A stretch of DNA of 64,000 nt from an uncultured Burkholderiales bacterium (GCA_903822825.1 CAIJQQ010000002.1:24878-88877), one strand, 5' to 3'. Counted from the first letter of the stretch, positions 46,923-58,640 are shown. Program-made: numbers and translations. Notes: generated from the letters alone by a model not told the origin.

Positions 46923-47312
46923 TCAGTCCAGCCAAACCCATTCGGTCAGGCTGTAGTGGCCATCGGGTTTTCGCCATACCGCAACGCGTGCGATGCGTTT
47001 GGCGCCATCCTCGCTCACTTGGACGTGCAGCTCCAAGTTCAGCCCGGCAACGACCTGCTGTCGGGCCTGGATCACTTCTTTGAAAAGTAGACGGCGCTGG
47101 CCTTGCACCGCGAAGGTCTGAACCGCAAAGCGGGCGGCCTCTTGCACATCGGGATCAAAAGGGTCGGCGCTTGACCAAGCACCTGCCATTGCACCCGCCA
47201 TCCCTGCAGAGCTGGCGGATTCGGGTGCAGGCAGCAACACAGGCGGCTCGGGGCTGCAGGCCGTGAGCAAGGGCGCCGCCAGACAAGCCAACATTCTGAG
47301 AATTCGCACCAT
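46923..47312 (-). CDS. Cystatin-like lipoprotein
   Basis: A 129-residue protein with a lipobox L-T-A-C (Cys19). The mature domain carries cystatin (I25) landmarks in the right order: A-R-F-A-V (60-64) in the helix, Q-V-V-A-G (86-90) as the QxVxG loop, and V-W-R-K-P (112-116) near the C-terminus, where plant cystatins have V-W-x-K-P-W. The Trp of the second loop is replaced by Asp. Cystatins inhibit papain-like cysteine proteases; activity here is inference. The gene starts 10 bases after the helicase stop, so it is likely in that operon. A shorter start at 47294 is possible. Confidence 0.75.
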   Translation of the reverse strand: MVRILRMLACLAAPLLTACSPEPPVLLPAPESASSAGMAGAMAGAWSSADPFDPDVQEAARFAVQTFAVQGQRRLLFKEVIQARQQVVAGLNLELHVQVSEDGAKRIARVAVWRKPDGHYSLTEWVWLD

Positions 47313-47322
47313 CGCCTTGGGC

Positions 47323-50300
47323 TCAACCCAGCGGCTTGAGCAGCTCGTTCAAGTCGGACTCCCCAAACAGGGGCTCTTTGCGCATGACCGCGCCTTCGTA
47401 CATGTCTTGCGCCAACTGGGCTTTGCGCTCTTGCAGCGCCAGCATGCGCTCTTCTATGGTGCCCTGGGCCACCAGCTTGACCACCCAAACGTTCTTGGTC
47501 TGGCCAATGCGGTGGGCGCGGTCAGTGGCCTGGTTTTCCACGGCCGGGTTCCACCACGGGTCGTAGTGGATCACGGTGTCGGCCTGCGGCAGGTTCAGGC
47601 CCACGCCACCGGCTTTGAGGCTGATGAGAAAGAGCGGCACTTGCCCGCTGGTGAACTTGTCGATGATGGCGTCGCGGTTTTTGCTTTGCCCGGTGAGCTT
47701 GACCCAAGGGATGCCCAAAGCGGGCAAGGCCTCTTCGATCAGGCCGAGCATTTGCGTGAACTGGGAGAACAGCAAAATCTTGCGGCCCTCGGCCACCATC
47801 TCGGGCAGCATGTCCAACAGTTGCGTCAGCTTGGCCGACTCGCGCACTGGGGCTGCCGCACCGATTTTGAGCAAACGCGGGTCGCAGCACACCTGACGGA
47901 GTTTGAGCAGCGCGTCGAGGATGGTGATTTGTGATTTGTCAAGCCCCTGGGTGCTCAGCGCATTGCGCACGGTTTTTTCCATCCCCAAACGGATGGTTTC
48001 ATACAAGTCAGCCTGCTGGCCTTGCAGTGGAACAGACATCAGTGTTTCGATTTTTGGCGGCAGCTCGCTGGCGACAAGGTCTTTGGTTCGGCGCAGCATG
48101 AACGGGGTCACGCGGGCGCGCAACTGGGCCAGTTTTTCGGTGCTGCCCTGACGCTCAATCGGGTTGCGGAACAACTCGGTGAAGCGTCGCTGGCTGCCCA
48201 GAAAGCCGGGCATCAAAAAATGGAACTGGCTCCAAAGTTCACCCAAATGGTTTTCGATGGGGGTACCCGAAAGGCACAAACGGTGCTGTGCCGGAATTTC
48301 GGAAACCACCTGGGCGGCATTGGTCTGTGCGTTTTTGATGTTTTGGGCTTCGTCGAGGACCAGCAAGTGCCAAGGCACATCGAGCCACATCTCTCGGTCG
48401 CGCGAAAGCAGCGAATAGGCCGTGATGACCACGTCAAATTGACACAGCTCTTGCGCCGTTTCGTGGCGTGACAAGCCGTGGTGAATGTGGGTCGACAGCC
48501 CTGGGCAAAAACGCGAGGCTTCACGCTGCCAGTTTCCAAGCAGGCTCACCGGGGCCACGATCAATGCAGGCTGCGTCAGTCGCCCAGCCTGCTTTTCGGT
48601 CAGGATGTGGGCCAACGTTTGCAAGGTTTTGCCCAAGCCCATGTCGTCGGCCAAAATGCCAGCCAGCCGGTGCTGACGCAAAAACTGAAGCCAGTTGAGC
48701 CCCTGCTGTTGGTAAGGGCGCAGCGTGGCTTGCAAGCCTTCGGGCAAGGGCACTTCGGCCAGCGAGGCTGAACCCTGCATTTGTTGCGCCAACTCGTACA
48801 AGCGGCGTGCGCCTTGCCAGACCGCACCCTCGCCCAGTGATGCAACGGTGCGAAGTGCGTCCAGGCGCGACAGGCGCAGCGCATCGCCATCCCAGTTGCG
48901 GCCTCGCTCGCCGTGCAGTTCCATCAGCATTGACAGCCAAGGCTTGATTTGCGTGGTCGGCAGCTTCACAAAGCCTGGCCCCCGCAAATCGGGCAGATAC
49001 AAATGGTCGGGAAAGTGCTCCGCCACGCCTGCACGGGCCATGGCTTGCAAAATCGCAGGCACCCAGGGCAGGATGTTCACACGTTGGCCGTCGATGTTCA
49101 TGCCCAGCGACAAGTCAAACCAGGGCGATGTGTCTTCGGCACTTTCGTCACCCTCGCCGCTCATGCGCACCTGCACGTCCTGCGCCAGGCGCAACCAGCG
49201 GTCCAGGCCTTCATGGCTGTGCACCTCGATGCCTGCGGCCCGAAGGGGTTCGAAGTCAGTTTCCAGCCAATCGAGCCACAGCGCCTGACCCTCAGGGCCG
49301 GGGATGCCCAAAAGGTTGCCGTCCCTCAGCTCAAAGCCCAGATCGCCCAGCAGGTCCCAGATCGCATGCTCCGCAGCCAAGTTGCGCATCAGCATGCGGG
49401 CTTGTGCGCCCTGGCCCACCACCACGCGTGGCTGGTGGTGCGGCCAAAAACCCACGCAGTCGCCATAGGCAAACTTCAATTCGGCTTGAAAAAGGCCCTG
49501 CTCTGCGCGCAAATGGGGCGGCACGGCAAACAGCTTCAGTACCGCCACAGGCAACAAGTCCCTGACCTCTGGCACGGTTTCGATCACGGGTGGCAAAGGC
49601 AAAGCGCCCAGGGTGTCCACAAATTTTTGCTGAAACTTGACCGCCACCTGCTCGGGTACCACGGGTGCTTGAGTGAGCAGCAAAACCTGCTCGGCCCCCA
49701 TGCCTTGCGTGTCCAGCAGCCCGCAGGTGCTGGTCTCGGGGCTCACATACAAAGGCGGGTCGTTGAGGCCATGCACGGCACCACTTTGGCTGGTCTGCAT
49801 CTCCAACTTCCATCCGCCGGGCTGGTGGCCTTGCTCTGGCACGGCATGCCAGCTCGCCCTGAAGGCCACGCGTTCGTCGCTCCAGCTCAAGGCTTGCAAG
49901 GTTTTCTCGCTCTCCCACATGAGGCGCCCGGTGGCCGCGCACATGCGCAGCAGCAGGCCGGCCACCATGCCTTGCAACTTGACGGCACTTTGGAACCCGT
50001 AAGAGCCAAAACTGTTGGTGGGTGGGCAGGCCTTCATCAGGTCAAAAATGCCCGACTCGCCTGGCGTGCAAGCGCGCCAAATCGGGTCGCTAGGATAGGG
50101 TTGACTGGTGACTTTTTTGGGCTTGGACCATTCCCCGTTTGACTTCAAGAGCGATCGTTTGACCGTCAGGTGGAACTCGGGTCGGTGGCCCAATGTGGCC
50201 TTTGTCAGGCAATACAAAAAGTGCTCGTTGCTCGCACCAGGCAAACTGAAACCCTTGGGCACATCGGCCGTCTCCAGGCGCAGCAGCCAGTCGCGCACCT

Positions 50301-50715
50301 GGTGCTCGGCTTGGTGCAAAGCCCGCTCTTGGCGAATCTGGTCTTGGCGCTCAAGACTGCCCTCTTCGTCGCCGGGCGTGTCGTTCATCGACAGGCCTTG
50401 CATGGCGGCATGGATGCCCAGCGCTGCGCCGTGCTTGCACATTCGGCCTGCTGGGCACGAACAGGTCGAGCGCCAGGCTTGCAAGTTGCCTGCATCGGAG
50501 ACGCGCAAATGGGCCGTGACCCGGTAAGGCTCGCTCAGGGAGCCTTCGACTTGCGCATGAATCTCCCAGCCGTTCGCGTCAGGTGCCATGCGGGCAGACA
50601 GGATGTCGTTGCCCAAATACAGCGCCGTGCCTTTGGCCCAGGAGTTGGAGTCAAAGTAAAAGGCCAGCTGAGACGGTGGAAACCACTGCTCAGACACTTC
50701 ATGTTTCGCTCGCAC
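47323..50715 (-). CDS. SWIM zinc-finger SNF2-family helicase
   Basis: A 1130-residue protein. A SWIM finger C-x-C-x5-C-x-H (Cys85, Cys87, Cys93, His95) is near the N-terminus. The C-terminal half is a SNF2 translocase: Walker A D-D-M-G-L-G-K-T, a D-E-A-Q box, S-G-T-P-I-E-N, and the helicase C-terminal motifs G-G-V-G-L-N-L and D-R-A-H-R-I-G-Q. It remodels protein-nucleic-acid complexes by inference; its target is unknown. The start codon is GTG, 6 bases after the purL stop, with no clear ribosome binding site, suggesting coupling to purL. Confidence 0.92.
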   Translation of the reverse strand: MRAKHEVSEQWFPPSQLAFYFDSNSWAKGTALYLGNDILSARMAPDANGWEIHAQVEGSLSEPYRVTAHLRVSDAGNLQAWRSTCSCPAGRMCKHGAALGIHAAMQGLSMNDTPGDEEGSLERQDQIRQERALHQAEHQVRDWLLRLETADVPKGFSLPGASNEHFLYCLTKATLGHRPEFHLTVKRSLLKSNGEWSKPKKVTSQPYPSDPIWRACTPGESGIFDLMKACPPTNSFGSYGFQSAVKLQGMVAGLLLRMCAATGRLMWESEKTLQALSWSDERVAFRASWHAVPEQGHQPGGWKLEMQTSQSGAVHGLNDPPLYVSPETSTCGLLDTQGMGAEQVLLLTQAPVVPEQVAVKFQQKFVDTLGALPLPPVIETVPEVRDLLPVAVLKLFAVPPHLRAEQGLFQAELKFAYGDCVGFWPHHQPRVVVGQGAQARMLMRNLAAEHAIWDLLGDLGFELRDGNLLGIPGPEGQALWLDWLETDFEPLRAAGIEVHSHEGLDRWLRLAQDVQVRMSGEGDESAEDTSPWFDLSLGMNIDGQRVNILPWVPAILQAMARAGVAEHFPDHLYLPDLRGPGFVKLPTTQIKPWLSMLMELHGERGRNWDGDALRLSRLDALRTVASLGEGAVWQGARRLYELAQQMQGSASLAEVPLPEGLQATLRPYQQQGLNWLQFLRQHRLAGILADDMGLGKTLQTLAHILTEKQAGRLTQPALIVAPVSLLGNWQREASRFCPGLSTHIHHGLSRHETAQELCQFDVVITAYSLLSRDREMWLDVPWHLLVLDEAQNIKNAQTNAAQVVSEIPAQHRLCLSGTPIENHLGELWSQFHFLMPGFLGSQRRFTELFRNPIERQGSTEKLAQLRARVTPFMLRRTKDLVASELPPKIETLMSVPLQGQQADLYETIRLGMEKTVRNALSTQGLDKSQITILDALLKLRQVCCDPRLLKIGAAAPVRESAKLTQLLDMLPEMVAEGRKILLFSQFTQMLGLIEEALPALGIPWVKLTGQSKNRDAIIDKFTSGQVPLFLISLKAGGVGLNLPQADTVIHYDPWWNPAVENQATDRAHRIGQTKNVWVVKLVAQGTIEERMLALQERKAQLAQDMYEGAVMRKEPLFGESDLNELLKPLG

Positions 50716-50721
50716 AGTCGA

Positions 50722-53700
50722 TTAACCCACCCACTTGCGGGCGTTTTGCCACACGCGCATCCAGGGGCTCGGTGCGCTGATGTCTCCACCCTTGCTCAAG
50801 TCTGTCCAGCTCATCTGCGCATTGCGAAACACACGCTCGGGATGCGGCATCATGGCCGTGAAGCGCCCATCCAAGGTGGTCACCGCAGTCAAACCGCCAG
50901 CGCTGCCGTTGGGGTTGAAGGGGTACTGCTCGGTGGCTTGCCCGTGGTTGTCTACAAAGCGCATCGCGCCTATGGCCTGCGCCGAATTGCCCCGGTGCTT
51001 GAAATTGGCAAAACCTTCGCCGTGCGCCACCGCAATGGGCAGGCGGCTGCCCGCCATGCCATGCAAAAACAAGCTCGGCGACTCCAGCACCTCGACCATC
51101 GACAAGCGAGCTTCAAAACGCTCGCTCTGGTTGGTGGTGAATCGCGGCCAAGCCTCAGCGCCGGGGATGATGTCGGCCAGTTCCGCAAACATCTGGCAGC
51201 CGTTGCACACGCCAAGGCCAAATGTGTCGGTGCGGCCAAAGAAACCTTTGAACTGATCGGACAGCGCTGGGTTGAAGGTGATGCTGCGCGCCCAGCCAAT
51301 GCCTGCGCCCAGCGTGTCGCCGTAGCTGAAGCCGCCGCAAGCCACCAGGCCTTGGAAGTCGGCCAGTTTGGCGCGGCCCGATTGCAGGTCGGTCATGTGC
51401 ACGTCGTGCGACTCGAAGCCGGCTTTGTGAAAGGCGTAGGCCATTTCCACATGCGAGTTCACGCCCTGCTCGCGCAAGATCGCCACCTTGGGGTGCGACA
51501 AATTCAGGAATGGTGCAGCTACATCTTGTGTCGGGTCAAAAGTCAGCGCCACATGCATGCCGGGGTCGCTGGCCTGACCTGCGGCAGCGTGTTCGGCATC
51601 GGCGCACGCAGGGTTGTCGCGCTGCTGGCAAATCTTCCAGCTCACGCTGTCCCAGACCTGGTGCAGGTCTTCCAGCCGAGAGGCAAACACCTCTTTGGCG
51701 TCGCGCCAGATGCTCAGCTCGCCCACGCCTTTTTGGATCGTGGATTGAACAGGTCGCGTTTTTCCAATGACATGCGTGTGCCTGGACAGGCCCTGTTCAC
51801 GCAGGGTTTGCAGCACTGCGCTGCGGTCTGCGGTTCGGACTTGCAAGATTGCGCCCAGCTCTTCGTTGAACAAGGCTTTCAGGGTGAGTTCATCCCGGCG
51901 GACGCTGACCTGTCCTGCCCAGTTCTTGGCGTCGCCGTGGTCGGCGCGGCTGTCGGTGATGCCGTCGCCTTCGGTGACCAGCATGTCCATGTTGAGCGCC
52001 ACGCCCACATGGCCTGCAAATGCCATTTCGGCCACTGCCGCCAGCAAACCTCCATCGCTGCGGTCGTGGTAGGCCAGGATCTGGCCTTTGGCGCGCAAGG
52101 CGTTCACGGCATGGACCAAGCTGACCAAGGTTAGCGGGTCTTCGAGGTCAGGCACTTGGTCGCCAAACTGGCCCAACACTTGGCCCAGCACGCTGCCGCC
52201 CATGCGGTTGCGGCCTTGCCCTAAGTCGATCAGAAGCAAGCTGGTGTCATCGGTCTGCGCGTCCAGCTGCGGCGTCAAAGTGCCGCGCACGTCGGGCAAG
52301 CTGGCAAAGGCGGTGATGATCAAGCTCACGGGCGAGGTGACCTTGCGTGTCTGACCGTTGTCGGTCCACTGCGTGCGCATCGACAAGCTGTCTTTGCCCA
52401 CGGGGATGGAAATGTCCAGAGCCGGACACAGTTCCATGCCCACGGCCTTGACGGTTTCGTACAGCGCGGCGTCTTCACCCGGCTCGCCACAAGCGGCCAT
52501 CCAGTTGGCCGACATCTTGACGCGGGGCAGCTCAATCGGCGCGGCCAGCAAATTGGTGATGGCCTCGGCCACGGCCATGCGGCCCGAGGCGGCGGCGTTG
52601 AGTGAGGCCAGCGGCGTGCGCTCGCCCATGCTCATGGCTTCACCGGCAAAGCCTTGGTAATCGGCCAGGGTCACGGCCACATCGGCCACAGGCACTTGCC
52701 AGGGGCCGACCATCTGATCGCGGTGCGTCAGCCCCCCCACAGCGCGGTCGCCGATGGTGATTAAAAAGCGCTTGGAGGCCACGGTGGGGTGGCTCAGTAC
52801 ATCGATCACGGCTTTTTGCAAACTCACGCCCGTCAGGTCCATCGCGGGTGACTGGCGCAGCACCGTCTTCACATCGCGTTGCATCTTGGGCGGTTTGCCC
52901 AGCAACACGTCCATGGGCATATTGACTGGTGACTCCCGGCCCTTGTCTTCCAGCACCAATTGGCGTTCGTCGGTGGCCACGCCTATCACCGCAAACGGGC
53001 AACGCTCACGCTCGCAAAAATCGGTGAACTGCGCCAAAGACTCGGGCGCAATCGCCATCACATAGCGCTCTTGGCTCTCGTTGGACCAAATTTCCTTAGG
53101 CGACAGGCCAGATTCTTCAAGCTTCACAGCGCGCAAATCGAAACGTGCGCCCCGGCCTGCGTCGTTGGTCAGCTCAGGGAAGGCGTTGGACAATCCGCCT
53201 GCACCCACGTCGTGGATCGCCAAAATCGGATTGGCCTCACCTTGCGCCCAGCAGTGGTTGATGACCTCTTGCGCGCGTCGCTCAATCTCGGGGTTGCCGC
53301 GCTGCACCGAGTCAAAGTCCAGATTCGCGGCGTTGGTGCCCGTGGCCATGGAGCTGGCCGCACTGCCGCCCATGCCGATGCGCATGCCGGGGCCGCCCAA
53401 CTGGATCAGCAAGCTGCCCGCCGGGAATTCGATCTTTTTCGTTTGCTCGGCGTCGATTTGGCCCAGACCGCCCGCGATCATGATGGGCTTGTGGTAACCA
53501 CGCACCACGCCGTCCACCGTTTGTTCGAATTCGCGGAAATAGCCCAACAAATTGGGGCGGCCGAATTCGTTGTTGAAGGCCGCGCCCCCCAAAGGGCCTT
53601 CGGTCATGATCTGCAGCGGGCTGGCGATGTGCTCGGGCTTGCCGCCCGCATGGTCCGACATGCCGCCCCAGAGTTTGGACACGGTGAAGCCCGACAAACC

Positions 53701-54732
53701 CGCCTTGGGCTTGGAGCCGCGACCCGTAGCGCCCTCGTCGCGGATCTCGCCGCCCGCACCCGTGGATGCGCCAGGAAAAGGCGAAATCGCAGTAGGGTGG
53801 TTGTGGGTCTCGACCTTCATCAGCACATGGTGGAGGGCTTGCTCGGGCTGGTAAGCGGCGCCCTGCCCTGAAGTTCTGGCGACAAAACGCTCCACCGTGT
53901 GGCCTTCCATCACCGAAGCGTTGTCCGAATACGCCACCACCGTGTGCTGCGGGCTCAACTGGTGCGTGTTGCGGATCATGCCGAACAGGCTCTTGGGCTG
54001 CGCCAGGCCGTCGATGGTGAACTCGGCGTTGAAGATTTTGTGGCGGCAATGCTCGCTGTTGGCCTGCGCGAACATCATCAACTCCACATCGGTGGGGTTG
54101 CGCTTGAGGTCCGTGAACGCGGTGACCAGGTAGTCGATTTCATCTTCGGCCAAGGCCAGGCCCCAGGTTTGGTTGGCCTCCACCAAGGCCCTCTTTCCCA
54201 TTTCAGGGCCACCACCCAACACGTCCACATGGTCCATGGGCGCGGGGTCGAGGGCGGTGAACAAGGCGGCGGCCTCGTCCCGATGGGGCATGGCCGACTC
54301 GGTCATGCGGTCGTGCAGCACAGCGGCCACTTGGCCCAGTTGCTCTTCTGACAGTTTGGCGGTGCCCAGCAGGCCCGACTTGAGGGTCAAACGGTATTCG
54401 GTCAAACGCTCGACTCGGCGCACAGCAAATCCGCAGTTGTGGGCAATGTCGGTGGCCTTGGACGCCCAAGGTGAGACGGTGCCCAAGCGCGGGCTGACCA
54501 CGATCACCGGGCCGTCGCTCGGTCCGGCGTAGGGCTCGCCATAAGTCAAAAGCGCCGACAAGGTCTGCTTTTGGGACTCCGCCAAGGATGCTTCTGTGGC
54601 CACCAAGTGGACAAAACGGGCCGCTATGCCCTGAATTTGTGGCGAAATGGCCGCCAAACGTGGCAAAAGCTGGGCCATGCGAAAGTCGCTGAGGGCGTTG
54701 GCGCCATCAAAAGTCGTGATGTGCAGGGACAC
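50722..54732 (-). CDS. purL: Phosphoribosylformylglycinamidine synthase
   Basis: A 1336-residue single-chain FGAM synthase, which converts FGAR to FGAM with glutamine and ATP in purine synthesis. The N-terminal domain is followed by two AIRS-like halves with [13 protein letters not shown] and G-G-E-I-R-D-E-G. The C-terminal class I glutaminase has the nucleophile in G-V-C-N-G-C-Q and the H/E pair in P-H-P-E-R. The start codon is GTG with AAGG 7 bases upstream. The length is normal. Confidence 0.97.
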   Translation of the reverse strand: MSLHITTFDGANALSDFRMAQLLPRLAAISPQIQGIAARFVHLVATEASLAESQKQTLSALLTYGEPYAGPSDGPVIVVSPRLGTVSPWASKATDIAHNCGFAVRRVERLTEYRLTLKSGLLGTAKLSEEQLGQVAAVLHDRMTESAMPHRDEAAALFTALDPAPMDHVDVLGGGPEMGKRALVEANQTWGLALAEDEIDYLVTAFTDLKRNPTDVELMMFAQANSEHCRHKIFNAEFTIDGLAQPKSLFGMIRNTHQLSPQHTVVAYSDNASVMEGHTVERFVARTSGQGAAYQPEQALHHVLMKVETHNHPTAISPFPGASTGAGGEIRDEGATGRGSKPKAGLSGFTVSKLWGGMSDHAGGKPEHIASPLQIMTEGPLGGAAFNNEFGRPNLLGYFREFEQTVDGVVRGYHKPIMIAGGLGQIDAEQTKKIEFPAGSLLIQLGGPGMRIGMGGSAASSMATGTNAANLDFDSVQRGNPEIERRAQEVINHCWAQGEANPILAIHDVGAGGLSNAFPELTNDAGRGARFDLRAVKLEESGLSPKEIWSNESQERYVMAIAPESLAQFTDFCERERCPFAVIGVATDERQLVLEDKGRESPVNMPMDVLLGKPPKMQRDVKTVLRQSPAMDLTGVSLQKAVIDVLSHPTVASKRFLITIGDRAVGGLTHRDQMVGPWQVPVADVAVTLADYQGFAGEAMSMGERTPLASLNAAASGRMAVAEAITNLLAAPIELPRVKMSANWMAACGEPGEDAALYETVKAVGMELCPALDISIPVGKDSLSMRTQWTDNGQTRKVTSPVSLIITAFASLPDVRGTLTPQLDAQTDDTSLLLIDLGQGRNRMGGSVLGQVLGQFGDQVPDLEDPLTLVSLVHAVNALRAKGQILAYHDRSDGGLLAAVAEMAFAGHVGVALNMDMLVTEGDGITDSRADHGDAKNWAGQVSVRRDELTLKALFNEELGAILQVRTADRSAVLQTLREQGLSRHTHVIGKTRPVQSTIQKGVGELSIWRDAKEVFASRLEDLHQVWDSVSWKICQQRDNPACADAEHAAAGQASDPGMHVALTFDPTQDVAAPFLNLSHPKVAILREQGVNSHVEMAYAFHKAGFESHDVHMTDLQSGRAKLADFQGLVACGGFSYGDTLGAGIGWARSITFNPALSDQFKGFFGRTDTFGLGVCNGCQMFAELADIIPGAEAWPRFTTNQSERFEARLSMVEVLESPSLFLHGMAGSRLPIAVAHGEGFANFKHRGNSAQAIGAMRFVDNHGQATEQYPFNPNGSAGGLTAVTTLDGRFTAMMPHPERVFRNAQMSWTDLSKGGDISAPSPWMRVWQNARKWVG

Positions 54733-54852
54733 GGGGTGGCCTTGTAAAGGGACGGAAAACCGATGTGCTGGGACCGCTGACTGGGGCTGACCGGCAAAGG
54801 GGCTATTTTAGCCGGGGAAACCCTGCATTCCGGTCGGCTCCAGAGCCTCTGG

Positions 54853-54858
54853 GATAAT
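54853..54858 (+). promoter_or_regulatory. -10-like box directly before map
   Basis: GATAAT ends 8 bases before the map ATG, with no Shine-Dalgarno between. Transcription would start at or next to the ATG. The -35 region is weak. Confidence 0.4.
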
Positions 54859-54866
54859 CTGAGCCT

Positions 54867-55676
54867 ATGACCATCACCATCAAAACCGCCCAAGACATTG
54901 AGGGCATGCGCGTGGCGTGTCGCCTTGCTTCGGAAGTCCTCGACTACATCGAGCCCTTTGTCAAGCCGGGCGTCACCACCAACGAAATCGACAAGCTTTG
55001 CCACAACTACATGGTCGATGTGCAAGGCTGTATCCCCGCACCCCTGAATTACGCGCCTGGCGGCTACAAGCCTTACCCCAAGTCGATCTGCACTTCGATC
55101 AATCACCAGGTCTGCCACGGCATCCCGAATGACAAGCCGCTCAAAAAAGGCGACTCGGTCAACATCGACATCACCACCATCAAGGACGGCTGGCACGGCG
55201 ACACCAGCCGCATGTTCCATGTGGGCGACGCATCGATTGCGGCCAAGCGTTTGGCGGCACTCACCTACGAAGCCATGTGGCACGGCATCGTGCAGGTCAA
55301 ACCTGGGGCCCATTTGGGTGACATTGGACACGCCATTCAGAAGTTTGCCGAAGGCCACGGTTTTTCGGTGGTGCGCGAGTTCTGCGGTCATGGCATTGGC
55401 CGGGTCTTTCACGAAGAGCCTCAAGTGCTGCACTACGGCAAACCCGGCACCTTGACCGAGTTGGTGCCCGGCATGGTTTTCACGATCGAGCCCATGATCA
55501 ACGCCGGCAAGCGTGACATCAAAGAGATGGGTGATGGGTGGACCATCGTGACCAAAGACCACTCGCTTTCGGCCCAATGGGAGCACACCGTGGTGGTGAC
55601 CGAAACCGGCTACGAAGTGCTGACCTTGTCGGCTGGCAGCCCTGCCATTCCGTCTTTTGCAAAAGCCGCCAGCTGA
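54867..55676 (+). CDS. map: Type I methionine aminopeptidase
   Basis: A 269-residue enzyme that removes N-terminal Met from nascent proteins. Metal and catalytic segments are present: S-I-N-H-Q-V-C-H-G-I-P, N-I-D-I-T and D-G-W-H-G-D-T-S, G-H-G-I-G-R-V-F-H-E-E-P, T-I-E-P-M and W-E-H-T-V. It is divergent from purL and followed by glnD after 15 bases. Confidence 0.96.
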   Translation: MTITIKTAQDIEGMRVACRLASEVLDYIEPFVKPGVTTNEIDKLCHNYMVDVQGCIPAPLNYAPGGYKPYPKSICTSINHQVCHGIPNDKPLKKGDSVNIDITTIKDGWHGDTSRMFHVGDASIAAKRLAALTYEAMWHGIVQVKPGAHLGDIGHAIQKFAEGHGFSVVREFCGHGIGRVFHEEPQVLHYGKPGTLTELVPGMVFTIEPMINAGKRDIKEMGDGWTIVTKDHSLSAQWEHTVVVTETGYEVLTLSAGSPAIPSFAKAAS

Positions 55677-55691
55677 ACAAAAGCCCACGCC

Positions 55692-58313
55692 ATGAACCAC
55701 ATCGCCGCCCTGCGTGACGCATATCGCCGAGACAAGGCGGCCATTCTTCAATCCCTGACATCCTCAGAGGCCAGTACGCGGGCCATCCACCGTATCCTGC
55801 GCCAGCAGGCAGGGCTGGTGGACAAGCTCTTGGTGTTGCTTTGGGACAAAGCCGGTTTCGCTCCAGAACTTTGCCTTGTTGCAGTGGGCGGTTTTGGCCG
55901 GGGTGAGCTGTTCCCATCCTCTGACGTGGATGTGTTGGTTTTGATGCCCGATGGTCAGTCGCCCGAGTCCACGCCAGGCTTGCAGGCCCAGCTCGAAGCC
56001 TTCATTGGCCATTGCTGGGACAGTGGACTGGAGATTGGTTCGAGCGTGCGCACCCTCAGCGAGTGCTTGTCCGAGTCGGCCAAAGACATCACGGTGCAGA
56101 CGTCGTTGCTCGAGTCGCGCCGCATCACGGGTGATGCCAAACTCTTCACAGAATTTCAAAAGCAGTACCAAGCGGCCATGGACCCGCAGGCCTTTTTTGT
56201 GGCCAAGACGCTGGAAATGCGCCAGCGTCACACCAAGTTCGAAGACACCCCTTATGCGCTGGAACCCAACTGCAAAGAGTCGCCCGGTGGCTTGCGCGAT
56301 CTGCAAGTCATTCTGTGGGTAGCTCGTGCAGCAGGTCTGGGGAACAACTGGGATGCCCTGGTTCGCCAAGGTTTAGCCACCCAGCTTGAGGCGCGGCAAA
56401 TCAAACGCAACGAAGCCCTCCTGAGCCTCATCCGGGCAAGGCTGCACCTGCAAGCCAAGCGCCGGGAAGACCGACTGGTGTTCGATCTGCAAACGGGTGT
56501 GGCCGAGAGCTTTGGCTACCAAGCCGACACCACACCGGATGGGCGCCTGGCCCTTCGCGCCAGCGAAAAGCTCATGCGCCAGTATTATTGGGCGGCCAAG
56601 GCGGTGACGCAGCTGAACCAAATCTTGCTGCTCAACATCGAAGACCACATGCGCACAGAGCGCGGTGAAGCGACCAACAGCTTCAGACCTTTGAACGAGC
56701 GCTTTGTCGAAAAGGCCGGCCTCATCGAAGTCACCAGCGACGACCTTTACCAAAAACAACCCCACGCCATCCTCGAGACTTTTTTGCTCTACCAAGCCAC
56801 ACCGGGCGTGAAGGGCTTGTCGGCGCGAACACTGCGGGCGCTTTACAACGTGCGGGCCATCATGAACGGGCGCTTCCGAGCCGATCCGGTCAACCGCCAG
56901 ACGTTTTTGCAAATCTTGCAGCAGCCCCAGGGCATCACTCACGCCATGCGCTTGATGAATGAAACTTCGGTGCTGGGGCGCTATTTGTGGGTGTTTCGAC
57001 GCATCGTAGGCCAGATGCAGCACGACCTTTTCCATGCCTACACGGTGGATCAACACATCCTGATGGTGCTGCGCAATGTGCGGCGCTTTTTCATGGCCGA
57101 GCATGCGCACGAATACCCCTTTTGCTCGCAGCTGGCCGTGGGCTGGGACAAGCCCTGGATTTTGTACACCGCCGCTTTGTTTCATGACATCGCCAAAGGT
57201 CGCGGGGGCGATCACTCCCAGCTTGGCCGCGCCGAGGTCCGCACCTTTGCCCGCCAACATGCATTGGCCAAAGACGATGCCCAATTGATCGAATTTTTGG
57301 TGGCCGAACACCTGATGATGAGCCATGTGGCCCAAAAAGAAGACCTGAGCGACCCTGAAGTCATCACCCGTTTTGCGCAGCGGGTGGGCAACGAGCGCAA
57401 CTTGACCGCGCTGTACTTGCTCACGGTGGCCGACATCCGGGGCACCAGCCCCAAAGTGTGGAACGCCTGGAAAGGCAAACTGCTCGAAGACCTGTATCGG
57501 TTCACCCTGCGAGTGCTGGGCGGCCGCGCACCCGACGCCAACGCCGAGGTCGAGGCCCGCAAGCGCGAAGCCCTGATCGAATTGGCCCGCCACAGTGAGC
57601 CGCACGAAGGCCAAAAGGCGCTGTGGGACACTCTGGATGTGAGCTATTTCATGCGCCACGATGCCAGTGATATTGCCTGGCATGCACGCCACTTGTCGCG
57701 GGTGGTGGCGCAGGTGGGGGGCAACGCAGCTCAAACCACGGTGCGGGTCCGCTTGTCACCTGTGGGCGAAGGCCTGCAGGTGCTGGTGTTCACGCCCGAC
57801 CAGCCCGACTTGTTTGCCCGCATCTGCGGTCACTTTGACCAATCGGGGTTTTCGATTCTGGACGCCAAAGTCCACACCACCCGCACGGGCTGGGCGCTCG
57901 ACACCTTCCAGATCGTGACCGCATCGCTGCCTGAGCACTACCGCGAATTGATCACCATGGTGGAGTCGGGTCTGCAACAAACCATTGACAAGCAGATGCC
58001 CCTTCCAGCCCCGACCAAAGGCCGGCTGTCCAGGCGCGTGAAAAGCTTTCCAGTCACGCCTCGCCTCACACTCAAGCCTGATGAAAAAGCCCAAAATTGG
58101 CTGTTATCGGTCTCGGCCAGTGACCGCATTGGTTTGCTCTACAGCATCGCGGGGGTCTTGGCCAAGCACGGGATCAGCCTGCAACTGGCCAAAATCAGCA
58201 CGCTGGGTGAACGGGTGGAAGACACCTTCCTGATCAGCGGAGCGGCATTGCAGCAAAACAAGGCCCAGATCGAGATCGAGACCGAGTTGCTGGCGGCGTT
58301 GCAAGCGGGATGA
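55692..58313 (+). CDS. glnD: [Protein-PII] uridylyltransferase / uridylyl-removing enzyme
   Basis: An 873-residue nitrogen sensor. The nucleotidyltransferase domain has [16 protein letters not shown]. The HD domain shows [12 protein letters not shown] near residue 500, and two ACT domains occupy the C-terminus ([10 protein letters not shown] in the second). It uridylylates PII when glutamine is low. The length fits the family, and the map-glnD order is common in Burkholderiales. Confidence 0.96.
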   Translation: MNHIAALRDAYRRDKAAILQSLTSSEASTRAIHRILRQQAGLVDKLLVLLWDKAGFAPELCLVAVGGFGRGELFPSSDVDVLVLMPDGQSPESTPGLQAQLEAFIGHCWDSGLEIGSSVRTLSECLSESAKDITVQTSLLESRRITGDAKLFTEFQKQYQAAMDPQAFFVAKTLEMRQRHTKFEDTPYALEPNCKESPGGLRDLQVILWVARAAGLGNNWDALVRQGLATQLEARQIKRNEALLSLIRARLHLQAKRREDRLVFDLQTGVAESFGYQADTTPDGRLALRASEKLMRQYYWAAKAVTQLNQILLLNIEDHMRTERGEATNSFRPLNERFVEKAGLIEVTSDDLYQKQPHAILETFLLYQATPGVKGLSARTLRALYNVRAIMNGRFRADPVNRQTFLQILQQPQGITHAMRLMNETSVLGRYLWVFRRIVGQMQHDLFHAYTVDQHILMVLRNVRRFFMAEHAHEYPFCSQLAVGWDKPWILYTAALFHDIAKGRGGDHSQLGRAEVRTFARQHALAKDDAQLIEFLVAEHLMMSHVAQKEDLSDPEVITRFAQRVGNERNLTALYLLTVADIRGTSPKVWNAWKGKLLEDLYRFTLRVLGGRAPDANAEVEARKREALIELARHSEPHEGQKALWDTLDVSYFMRHDASDIAWHARHLSRVVAQVGGNAAQTTVRVRLSPVGEGLQVLVFTPDQPDLFARICGHFDQSGFSILDAKVHTTRTGWALDTFQIVTASLPEHYRELITMVESGLQQTIDKQMPLPAPTKGRLSRRVKSFPVTPRLTLKPDEKAQNWLLSVSASDRIGLLYSIAGVLAKHGISLQLAKISTLGERVEDTFLISGAALQQNKAQIEIETELLAALQAG

Positions 58314-58358
58314 TCGCGCTGCTGAAAGCCCAGAGGTTGGGCGGCAGTTGGATGGCGA

Positions 58359-58640
58359 TTATTTTTTCTTGTTGACGGCTGTTTTGAAAGCGGCACCAGC
58401 AGAGAACTTGGGCACGGTGGCTGCTGCGATTTTGAGAGCTTCTCCAGTGCGTGGATTTTTGCCTGCGCGCGCCGCGCGCTTGGTGGCTTTGAAGGTGCCA
58501 AAACCGATCAACTGCACGTCTTGCTTTTTCGCGACAGTTTTGACGATGGTGTCGAGCACGGCGTTCAAAGCGCGGGCTGCGCCAGCCTTGGTCATGTCGG
58601 TTTCTTTGACGATCGCTTCGATCAATTCTGCTTTGTTCAT
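58359..58640 (-). CDS. HU family DNA-binding protein
   Basis: A 93-residue histone-like protein: M-N-K-A-E-L-I-E-A-I, G-F-G-T-F and G-K-N-P-R-T-G motifs are standard. The C-terminus has an extra basic K-K-K tail. It binds and bends DNA as a dimer. AAGGAG lies 7 bases before the ATG. A short GCCCA/TGGGC stem at 58328-58341 lies beyond its 3' end. Confidence 0.95.
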   Translation of the reverse strand: MNKAELIEAIVKETDMTKAGAARALNAVLDTIVKTVAKKQDVQLIGFGTFKATKRAARAGKNPRTGEALKIAAATVPKFSAGAAFKTAVNKKK

